From the IMG/VR virus record IMGVR_UViG_3300010885_025362, positions 1 through 24,853 of that record: a stretch of DNA of 24,853 nucleotides; one strand, given 5' to 3'. Position numbers and translations under genes: made by a program. The notes beneath the pieces were generated by a model that was given only the letters and a program-made list of their open reading frames with translations, was not told where the DNA came from and did no database searches. Source of the stretch: a virus. Shown here piece after piece: positions 18,552-24,853 of the stretch. Each line of letters opens with the position of its first letter. Within the stretch, counting starts at the first letter, position 1.

Positions 18552-19384
18552 ATTTTGGTTATCTACTATTTGTTAAAACATCTCAGAACACAGATTATTT
18601 AAAATTAGCATATGCACTGGCATTGAGTATTAAACATACTCAAAAGCCAGGATATGACAAAGTTGCGTTAGTTATTGATGATCCTAGTCTGTTAAAAAAA
18701 TTAAACTCCGCCTGGGTTTTTGATCATGTTATCGAATGGGGACAAGAAGACGGTTGGGATGGTCGCAGCTGGATGGATCATTTAACTCCCTTTGATTATA
18801 CAGTATGTCTTGATGCGGATATGTTATTTTTAAGAGACTATAGTCATTGGATAGATTATTTTATTGAAAACACTGATTTGTATGTCTGTAACAAGTCGTA
18901 TACCTACCGTGATGAAATTGTTACCAATAAGTTTTATAGAAAAACATTTGTTGAATCTAACTTACCAGATCTTTATAGTTTTTATACTTTTTTCAAAAAA
19001 AATGACTTGTCGTTGGAATTTTTTTCAATGGGTAGATATATTATAAAAAATCAAGATGTATTTGCTAATTTATATTTAAAACATCGACCAAGCATAGTTG
19101 GTACTGATGAAGCATTTGCATTATCAGCAAAAATCTTAGACATCCAAGATCAAATTTCTTATGAATTAGATTTTCCAAAAATAGTACATTTAAAACCCAT
19201 GGTGCAAAATTGGCCGTGGCAATCAGATCGAGTAACGGATCATGTTGGATTTTATTTTAACGAAGAAGCTCAATTAAAAATAGGTAATTATAAACAAGAT
19301 TCAATAATACACTATGTTGAAAAAGATCTAATGACAGATGAGTATATAAACATTTTAGAGGAATTGGTATGGAACAACAATTAA
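18548..19384 (+). CDS. GT-A-like glycosyltransferase (GT8-like), second copy
   Basis: A 278-residue paralog of the preceding protein: NTDYLKLAYALALSIKHT matches its DYGKLA region and VALVIDD its second strand. The DxD-type motif is VCLDADMLFL (Asp89, Asp91). The region FANLYLKHRPSIVGTDEAFALSAKI matches the FADLF...NDIAFSVAKHI region of the first copy, and HLKPMVQNWPWQ near residue 215 may complete the active site. It therefore probably transfers a sugar from a nucleotide donor to an unknown acceptor. Both copies keep an intact Asp pair, so both may be active, perhaps adding successive sugars. GAGGT lies just before the ATG, which overlaps the upstream stop (ATGA). Its own end overlaps the next gene by 16 bases. 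Confidence 0.74.
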   Translation: MNFGYLLFVKTSQNTDYLKLAYALALSIKHTQKPGYDKVALVIDDPSLLKKLNSAWVFDHVIEWGQEDGWDGRSWMDHLTPFDYTVCLDADMLFLRDYSHWIDYFIENTDLYVCNKSYTYRDEIVTNKFYRKTFVESNLPDLYSFYTFFKKNDLSLEFFSMGRYIIKNQDVFANLYLKHRPSIVGTDEAFALSAKILDIQDQISYELDFPKIVHLKPMVQNWPWQSDRVTDHVGFYFNEEAQLKIGNYKQDSIIHYVEKDLMTDEYINILEELVWNNN

Positions 19385-19956
19385 TATTTGAAGACTTATA
19401 TACCGATAAAAATAAAATAGATTTCTATGCGTTTTACAGTCAGACAGACGGTTCAGTATTTGAAATATTTCCAGGTTTTCCAACAACTACCGATAAAAAA
19501 TTTGTTAAAGTTGATGCTGAAATATTAGACAGTATAGAATCTGGACAGTCTAATATTTTTTCATACTATGTAGACATTAAAACACAAAACCCTCAATTAC
19601 AGAAAAAAGCAAATTCCAATTTTGTTTTAACAAAGATTGACGATGTCTTACACAGAGTCATTGAGAAAAAATGGTCTAAAATAAAAAAACCAGACGTACA
19701 AATAAAATATTCAAAGAAAAACGAAGTACTAGAATTTAAAATTAATCCGTCTATTAAAAACATTCAATGGCCGGGCGAGCAAGAAATGATATTTTTAGTA
19801 ACAGGGTATAACGACCCAAATAGTGTAAAACAAATGATTAGATTTACAGTTGATGAATTAGCCAGTTTTCCGCAGATACATAAAATTAAATTGAGATCAA
19901 AATTTAGTATTTTTACACGCAGACTGTTTACAAACTACACGTTGGAAATAAAATGA
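19369..19956 (+). CDS. Hypothetical protein between glycosyltransferase pairs (195 aa)
   Basis: I do not recognise this protein. It is Lys- and Phe-rich with alternating polar and hydrophobic stretches that suggest a mixed, mostly beta fold (FYAFYSQTDGSVFEIFPGF, KFVKVDAEIL, VQIKYSKKNEVLEFKI). There is no signal peptide, membrane segment, cysteine cluster or DxD motif in a glycosyltransferase-like context. A good ribosome binding site (GAGGA, 19358-19362) lies six bases before the ATG, inside the end of the upstream gene, and its stop overlaps the next start as ATGA. Being locked between two glycosyltransferase pairs by overlaps on both sides suggests a partner or acceptor-binding role in the same process. 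That is inference from position only. Confidence 0.75.
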   Translation: MEQQLIFEDLYTDKNKIDFYAFYSQTDGSVFEIFPGFPTTTDKKFVKVDAEILDSIESGQSNIFSYYVDIKTQNPQLQKKANSNFVLTKIDDVLHRVIEKKWSKIKKPDVQIKYSKKNEVLEFKINPSIKNIQWPGEQEMIFLVTGYNDPNSVKQMIRFTVDELASFPQIHKIKLRSKFSIFTRRLFTNYTLEIK

Positions 19957-20852
19957 AAATCATTGAATTTGATGTAATATTCCTCAGCTATGACGAACCA
20001 AATGCCGAGTTGCATTATGCTGATTTATGCAATAAAGTACCATGGGCTAAACGAGTACACGGAGTTAAAGGATCTGACCACGCTCATAAAGCCGCTGCAG
20101 AATTATCAGATACAGATTGGTTTGTAACTGTTGATGCTGATAATATAGTTGACAGCAGATTTTTTAATATTAATTTAGATATGAGAGATCCTAAGATACA
20201 GGTCTATGGATGGTGTGGCCGTAATGTAATTAACGGATTACGCTACGGCAACGGCGGATTAAAAATTTGGAAAAAAGATTTTGTGTTGAATATGAAAACA
20301 CACGAAAACTCAGACAGCGATCGCGGCCAGGTAGATTTTTGTTGGGAAGATGGATATAAAAATTTTCCATTGAGCTTTAGTGATAGCATTATAACAGCAA
20401 GCCCATTTCAGGCCTGGAGAGCAGGATTTCGTGAAGGTGTTAAAATGACCTTGCTTGACGGAGTTCGAATTCCGCCTCAAGAAATCAAAGAACGCATTTG
20501 GTGGCACAACATTCATAGACTACGTATGTGGTCTACAGTTGGAGCTCATGAAGAAAACGGCAAGTATGCAGTTCTTGGTGCACGTATGGGAACGTGGATG
20601 ACCAATTGTACTGACTGGAACTATGTTGATGTTAGAGACTTTGAGATTTTAAAATCTATATACGAAGAAAAAGTCAATCACACAGTTGTAGAACAAGATG
20701 CACAAGATTACGGAACAAAAATAAAACATCAATTAGGATTAGACTGGCCGTGGTTAACTCCTCAACACAGTCAATATACTCTAGATTTATACAACGAGAC
20801 CATGAATCTTAATGACACTTACTTTAGGATGCCGGTGCCTGCAGATGTATGA
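19953..20852 (+). CDS. Glycosyltransferase-like protein with DAD motif (299 aa)
   Basis: The N-terminus FDVIFLSYDEPNAE is a first Rossmann-like strand and loop. It is followed by a basic AKRVHGVKG segment (residues 32-40), HAHKAAAE, and a strand ending in the DxD-type motif WFVTVDADNIVD (Asp61, Asp63). RYGNGGLKIWKK and SPFQAWRAGFREGVKM follow, then an RLRMWSTVGAHEENGKYAV segment. The layout is that of a GT-A nucleotide-sugar transferase of the GT2-like kind. All these elements recur in the same order in the C-terminal part of the next gene, so the two are paralogs. I recall many marine myoviruses carrying this family, usually as hypothetical proteins. ATGA overlap upstream; GGAA lies just before the start. 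Substrate unknown. Confidence 0.7.
   Translation: MKIIEFDVIFLSYDEPNAELHYADLCNKVPWAKRVHGVKGSDHAHKAAAELSDTDWFVTVDADNIVDSRFFNINLDMRDPKIQVYGWCGRNVINGLRYGNGGLKIWKKDFVLNMKTHENSDSDRGQVDFCWEDGYKNFPLSFSDSIITASPFQAWRAGFREGVKMTLLDGVRIPPQEIKERIWWHNIHRLRMWSTVGAHEENGKYAVLGARMGTWMTNCTDWNYVDVRDFEILKSIYEEKVNHTVVEQDAQDYGTKIKHQLGLDWPWLTPQHSQYTLDLYNETMNLNDTYFRMPVPADV
20046..20072 (+). repeat. 27-base repeat, copy 1 (glycosyltransferase pair)
   Basis: Matches 21289-21315 at 26 of 27 bases and encodes the AKRVHGVKG motif. The flanks are far more diverged, so this short block is unusually similar at DNA level. Confidence 0.7.
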
Positions 20853-21912
20853 TATTTTTTATGTGTCTAAAACTACTGGAAATGACACAGACTGGGCCGC
20901 AGTTAAGTCTAAGTACTCAACAGCTCAGCGCCTATCAAACATAGAATCATTTGATCAAATTAAATCTAGAGCATTTACCAAAATGTTTTGGGTTATTTGG
21001 GATGATATAATTTTAAACGACTCTTTTGATCTATTAGAATACGCAGCAACAAAGTGGGATGACCAGTATGTTCACGTATTTAAAAATGGTGAGCATTATG
21101 ACGGTGTAGTATTATTTTCTAAAAATATAATCATAAGCAAGAAAGAATTTGATTATAGATTTTTCATGAATAAAAAAGAATTAGATATAATAGCAAGTAA
21201 TCCCAAGCCGTATGATGTTGTTTTTATAAGTTATAATGAATCAAATGCTGATATTAATTATGAAAATTTAAAATTAAAAAGACCTGATGCTAAACGAGTA
21301 CACGGAGTAAAAGGAATTCATAATGCTCACATAGAGGCAGCAAAATTAGCAACAACTGAAATGTTTTGGGTTGTTGATGCTGATGCAGAATTAGTAGACA
21401 ATTTTAATTTTGAAATAACATATTTTCCGCACTATGATGTAGGAAATCGGTCAACACAAATTTCAACAGTTCATGTATGGTTGGGACAAAATCCCATTAA
21501 TGATTTAGTATATGGGTACGGTGGAGTTAAATTATTACCTAGAACACTTACAATTAATATGGATACAATGTCATCAGATATGACAACATCTATAAGCAAA
21601 AATTTTAAAGCAATAGATCAAGTTTCAAACATTACAGTATTTGATACCGATCCTTTTAATACATGGAAATCAGCATTTAGAGAATGCGTTAAACTGAGTA
21701 GTAGAGCCATTGATCGTCAAAACGAAGAAGAAACTTCTCGTAGATTAGATATCTGGTGCAGTCTAGGAGACGACAAATTATTTGGCAAAGATGCTATACG
21801 AGGAGCCAAAGAAGGCAGATTGTACGGTGAAACACATAAAGGAAACATTGAAGCATTGATAAAAATTAATGACTTTGATTGGCTCAAAGGAATGTTTGAC
21901 AATGGCAAGTGA
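20845..21912 (+). CDS. Glycosyltransferase-like protein with degenerate N-terminal duplicate (355 aa)
   Basis: I chose the ATG at 20845 over the one at 20812 because MYDIFYVSK begins the first recognisable strand; this gives an 8-base overlap with the upstream gene. Neither ATG has a clear ribosome binding site. The C-terminal two thirds (from about residue 122, KPYDVVFISYNESNAD) repeat the family core: AKRVHGVKG, AHIEAAKLATTEMFWVVDADAELVD with Asp178 and Asp180, YGYGGVKLLP, and DPFNTWKSAFRECVKL. The N-terminal third (YDIFYVSK, TKMFWVIWDDIILNDSF, YVHVF.NG, YDGVVLFSK) looks like a shortened second copy in which DAD has become WDD (residues 52-54). It may have lost catalysis and become a binding or regulatory domain. 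Probable sugar transferase; donor and acceptor unknown. Confidence 0.7.
   Translation: MYDIFYVSKTTGNDTDWAAVKSKYSTAQRLSNIESFDQIKSRAFTKMFWVIWDDIILNDSFDLLEYAATKWDDQYVHVFKNGEHYDGVVLFSKNIIISKKEFDYRFFMNKKELDIIASNPKPYDVVFISYNESNADINYENLKLKRPDAKRVHGVKGIHNAHIEAAKLATTEMFWVVDADAELVDNFNFEITYFPHYDVGNRSTQISTVHVWLGQNPINDLVYGYGGVKLLPRTLTINMDTMSSDMTTSISKNFKAIDQVSNITVFDTDPFNTWKSAFRECVKLSSRAIDRQNEEETSRRLDIWCSLGDDKLFGKDAIRGAKEGRLYGETHKGNIEALIKINDFDWLKGMFDNGK
21289..21315 (+). repeat. 27-base repeat, copy 2 (glycosyltransferase pair)
   Basis: Partner of 20046-20072, with a single silent T/A difference. It lies at the corresponding position of the paralogous domain in the next gene. Confidence 0.7.
21886..21891 (+). 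promoter_or_regulatory. Ribosome binding site that decides the first radical SAM start
   Basis: AAAGGA lies ten bases before the ATG at 21902 and inside the end of the upstream gene. It supports that start over the in-frame ATG at 21869. Confidence 0.55.
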
Positions 21913-23257
21913 AGAACAAAAATATAAAAAAGTTATTGAAATTTTAAACTCGGTGAGTCCTAGTTTTTGTTTAGCAAAATGGCATCAACTAACACTATAT
22001 TTACAAAATGGATTTAATCATAGTTGTCACCATCCGAGTCCTCACAAGGTTTCTCTATCGGAGTTAGAAACAAATCACAAGGCTCTGCACAATACACAAT
22101 ATAAAAAACAACAGATGCAAAAGATGCTAGACGGAGAACGACCTAGCGAGTGTGATTATTGTTGGAAGGCCGAAGATGCTGGACATATAAGTGATAGAGT
22201 ATACAAGAGTGCCTCGGCCTGGGCAAAAATAAATTTTGAGTCTGTTATAGAAAATAAAACTAAAGATGTCAATCCTGCATATTTAGAAGTTAGTTTTAGT
22301 AATGCCTGTAATTTTAAATGTGCGTATTGCAGCCCGGATTTAAGCAGTCAATGGTTTGAAGAAATACACAGTCACGGACCGTACCCAACATCAAACAGAT
22401 ACAATAATTTTGATTGGTTTAAACGAATAGGAAAAATGCCTATTCCAATCAAGGAACATAATCCGTATGTAGAAGCATTTTGGAAATGGTGGCCTGAGAT
22501 GTATGAAGATCTGCATACATTAAGATTAACTGGCGGCGAACCCCTATTAAGTAAAGATGCATGGAAGATGTTGGATTATATTGAATCAACTCCTAACACC
22601 AATCTAGTATTTGCTCTTAATACCAATCTATGTGTTCCTGACAATTTAATAGATAGATTAATACCTAAAATTCAAAATATTTCTAGGGACTCTAAAGAGT
22701 TTCAATTTTTTACCAGTGGAGAAGCAATAGGGGCAGCTGGAGAATATATAAGATACGGGCTTAATTACAATCAGTGGACTAATAATTTAGAAAAGATTTT
22801 AGACAATACAAACGTGATTGTCGCAATTATGACCACAGTAAATCTAACAAGCATAACTACATATACAGACTTTATACGATATATTCTTGATCTTCGTGGA
22901 AAATACAACAAGGGAGCGACATTTAATAAGGTACAGTTCATGACTAATTTTTTACGCTATCCTGAATTTTTATCATTAACTTTGTTAGATCAAAAAAACA
23001 AAGATTTATTTACAAAAGATGTAGAAAATTTAATCAAAGAAAGAGGAGTTTGGGACGGATATGCTACCTTAACATTTTCTGAAGTTGATCAATTAAAGCG
23101 TATGATCGATTATATGAATGTTACTGATGCCAACCAAACACAATTAAGAAAAGATTTTGCTGCATTTATTACTGAATATGATCAAAGACGCAACACAGAC
23201 TTTAACAAAACATTTCCAACTCTAACAGAATTTTATCAATTATGCCAACAAACATAA
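21902..23257 (+). CDS. Radical SAM protein with N-terminal twitch-like cysteine region, copy 1
   Basis: 451 residues from the ATG at 21902. The radical SAM signature is NACNFKCAYC (Cys136, Cys140, Cys143; CX3CX2C), which binds the [4Fe-4S] cluster that cleaves S-adenosylmethionine. The SAM-binding TGGEP motif is at residues 210-214. Before the core lies an N-terminal region with SFCLAKW (Cys23), HSCHH (Cys42) and CDYCW (Cys84, Cys87), a four-cysteine set that could hold an auxiliary iron-sulphur cluster. This is the architecture of the N-terminal-twitch radical SAM proteins seen in phage and environmental genomes. A shared TSGE segment follows the core. Such enzymes often modify peptides or small molecules, but the substrate here is unknown. 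The gene overlaps the upstream gene by 11 bases. Confidence 0.87.
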   Translation: MASEEQKYKKVIEILNSVSPSFCLAKWHQLTLYLQNGFNHSCHHPSPHKVSLSELETNHKALHNTQYKKQQMQKMLDGERPSECDYCWKAEDAGHISDRVYKSASAWAKINFESVIENKTKDVNPAYLEVSFSNACNFKCAYCSPDLSSQWFEEIHSHGPYPTSNRYNNFDWFKRIGKMPIPIKEHNPYVEAFWKWWPEMYEDLHTLRLTGGEPLLSKDAWKMLDYIESTPNTNLVFALNTNLCVPDNLIDRLIPKIQNISRDSKEFQFFTSGEAIGAAGEYIRYGLNYNQWTNNLEKILDNTNVIVAIMTTVNLTSITTYTDFIRYILDLRGKYNKGATFNKVQFMTNFLRYPEFLSLTLLDQKNKDLFTKDVENLIKERGVWDGYATLTFSEVDQLKRMIDYMNVTDANQTQLRKDFAAFITEYDQRRNTDFNKTFPTLTEFYQLCQQT

Positions 23258-24570
23258 AACGAACAATCGAAATCATAAATGAAATTAGCCCTAGTTTTTG
23301 TGCAGCCAAGTGGTATAATGCTACAATATGGTTAGGCAACGGAAGAACTGCAAGCTGTCATTTGCCACCAGCTCATAGCATTTTGGTATCTGAGATTATG
23401 AAAAATCCTAGTGCATTACACAACACTGCTTTCAAAAAAGATCGAAGATTGGAAATGTTAACAGGCAAACGCAGTGACGAATGCGCCTATTGTTGGACAG
23501 TTGAGGACAACGCCGAGCCTAATATCTATAGTGATCGCGTATATAAAACTCGAATTTATCAGGAAACTGAAATACTGCAATTATCTAAACTAGATCCTCA
23601 GGCAGATATTGATCCTAAGACATTAGAAATTAGTTTTGACAATTTGTGTAATCTAAGTTGTACTTATTGCAATTCAGAATTTAGTACCACATGGGCTAGC
23701 GATATTAAAGTTAATGGCCCTTATGCAGATTTAAAAACAACCGGCGGCGGAGCATTTCAAAACGCAGGAGATCTCGCATTGCCCTACGGCATCAAAAACG
23801 AAAATAACCCTTACATTGAGGCATTTTTTAAATGGTTTCATGGTAGTCTTAAAACCAATTTGCAAGAACTACGGATCACTGGTGGTGAGCCTACACGCAG
23901 TCCTTGGTTTTGGAAACTGTTAGACGAATGTCAAGATACAAATTTTGATTTTGCTGTTAACAGCAATCTCATAATGGATGAAGTAAAATTAAATCAACTT
24001 ATTTCTGCTAGTAAAAAATTTAAGAAATTTGATTTGTATACTAGCGGAGAGGGATATGGCGCTCATGCAGAATTTATTAGATGGGGATTGGATTATGACT
24101 TGTGGAGAAACAATTTAATTCGATTTGCCAACGAAGGTCAATACAGCATGATACACGTAATGATGACCATCAGTGCATTGAGTATTTGGTCGATAACAGA
24201 GTTTATGACAGATATATTAGAATTACGAAAAAAGTTTAACGGGCATCAATTTCATATGAGTCTTAATCTAGTTCGATTTCCTAGTTTTCAAAATTTAAAT
24301 GTCTTGCCCGAAGATCTAAAACAAGCACAAGCAGATAAAATTCAAACTTGGCTAAGTACTGCTGTTGGACTTAGTTCTTCCGAAACTAATCAAATAGAAA
24401 GAATTATAGCATATCTTCGTAACGTTAATAGAAGTCAAGAAGATACAGATAGTCAAGAAAATAAACAACACGATTTAAAAAGTTTTACACGTCAATACGC
24501 TGATAGAAAAAATGTTAATCTGTCTACAGTGTTTCCAACAGAATTTACAGAATGGTTTAATACAATATGA
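23242..24570 (+). CDS. Radical SAM protein with N-terminal twitch-like cysteine region, copy 2
   Basis: 442 residues, a tandem paralog of the preceding protein. NLCNLSCTYC gives Cys136, Cys140 and Cys143, the same residue numbers as copy 1, and TGGEP is at 213-217. The N-terminal cysteine set is also kept: SFCAAKW (Cys20), ASCHL (Cys39), CAYCW (Cys81, Cys84). An extra Gly-rich stretch (TTGGGAF, about 166-172) precedes the NPYIEAFFKWF helix. The TSGEGYGAHAEFIRWGLDYD segment matches TSGEAIGAAGEYIRYGLNYN in copy 1. The start lies within the previous gene (16-base overlap) and no Shine-Dalgarno sequence is visible, so translation likely depends on coupling. Both clusters seem intact, so this is probably an active enzyme; the target is unknown. 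Confidence 0.86.
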   Translation: MPTNIKRTIEIINEISPSFCAAKWYNATIWLGNGRTASCHLPPAHSILVSEIMKNPSALHNTAFKKDRRLEMLTGKRSDECAYCWTVEDNAEPNIYSDRVYKTRIYQETEILQLSKLDPQADIDPKTLEISFDNLCNLSCTYCNSEFSTTWASDIKVNGPYADLKTTGGGAFQNAGDLALPYGIKNENNPYIEAFFKWFHGSLKTNLQELRITGGEPTRSPWFWKLLDECQDTNFDFAVNSNLIMDEVKLNQLISASKKFKKFDLYTSGEGYGAHAEFIRWGLDYDLWRNNLIRFANEGQYSMIHVMMTISALSIWSITEFMTDILELRKKFNGHQFHMSLNLVRFPSFQNLNVLPEDLKQAQADKIQTWLSTAVGLSSSETNQIERIIAYLRNVNRSQEDTDSQENKQHDLKSFTRQYADRKNVNLSTVFPTEFTEWFNTI

Positions 24571-24853
24571 GTAAAGATAACTTTTGCATAGTACCGTGGA
24601 TACATCTTAATACAGAGCCTAACGGGCGTGTCAAGCCCTGCTGTGCGTATCTTGGAGAAGAGTTTGGAAACTTAAAAGACTCTACCCTTGAAGAAATATG
24701 GAATAACCGCCATATGAAATCAATGCGTAGAAGTTTTTTAAAAAATGAAATACCAAACGGCTGTTTAACCTGTACTAAAAAAGAAGACAGCGGCGGAGTA
24801 AGCTATCGTATGGCAGTTACAGATCGATTTAAACAGCACATTGAAAAAGCTAA
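24567..24853 (+). CDS. Third N-terminal-twitch radical SAM protein, N-terminal part (3' partial)
   Basis: The frame starts at ATG 24567, overlapping the upstream stop as ATGA, and stays open to the window end (95 full codons). It reads NFCIVPWIHLNTEPNGRVK at the start, then a PCC pair (Cys25, Cys26) and, further on, GCLTC (Cys66, Cys69). This FC..PW.H...P.G...PCC pattern is the classic N-terminal twitch region of radical SAM proteins. The radical SAM core itself would lie beyond the window, so the assignment rests on this region and on the two radical SAM neighbours. It is less similar to copies 1 and 2 than they are to each other. No clear ribosome binding site. Confidence 0.75.
   Translation, partial: MSKDNFCIVPWIHLNTEPNGRVKPCCAYLGEEFGNLKDSTLEEIWNNRHMKSMRRSFLKNEIPNGCLTCTKKEDSGGVSYRMAVTDRFKQHIEKA

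Noticed and set aside
20812-20844. Upstream ATG start for the second DAD-type glycosyltransferase
   Set aside because: The extra 11 residues are not part of the family's first strand, there is no ribosome binding site, and it would lengthen the overlap to 41 bases.

Overview
The window is AT-rich, coding on one strand from end to end, and almost gap-free. It reads as a piece of a T4-like marine myovirus genome (cyanophage or pelagiphage type). The evidence is a very large virion protein with segments I recognise from marine myoviruses, a tandem series of tail-fibre-like proteins sharing one N-terminal module, a phage tail-collar domain, and an exact T4-type late promoter motif (TATAAATA). No host gene, tRNA, integrase, insertion sequence or CRISPR array is visible. 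The host cannot be read from the sequence.

Left part (1-17283), structural and adhesion block. It opens inside a giant structural gene (at least 2522 residues, start outside the window) with FG-GAP-like propeller repeats and many beta-rich modules. A conserved 218-residue phage protein follows, then four tandem paralogous fibre-like proteins (8236-16278) with a shared N-terminal part and different C-terminal ends. One ends in a tail-collar domain, one in no recognised domain, and two in a peptidase-G2/chaperone-like domain. A 331-residue structural-type protein closes the block.

Junction (17284-17343). The only real intergenic gap is 60 bases. It holds a 10-bp perfect inverted repeat whose 11-base loop contains the late promoter motif.

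Right part (17344-24853), modification-enzyme block. After a small unknown protein come two tandem GT-A-like glycosyltransferase paralogs, an unknown 195-residue protein, and a second pair of related glycosyltransferase-like proteins, the second carrying an extra degenerate N-terminal copy. Then come two tandem radical SAM proteins with a cysteine-rich N-terminal 'twitch-like' region and the start of a third. From 17691 on, every gene overlaps the next by 4-16 bases, so the block looks like one translationally coupled operon.

Taken together, virion adhesins are followed by a late-promoted run of sugar-transfer and radical SAM enzymes built by repeated tandem duplication. My working inference, not shown by the sequence, is that this block modifies virion proteins such as the adhesins, or a surface polymer, late in infection.
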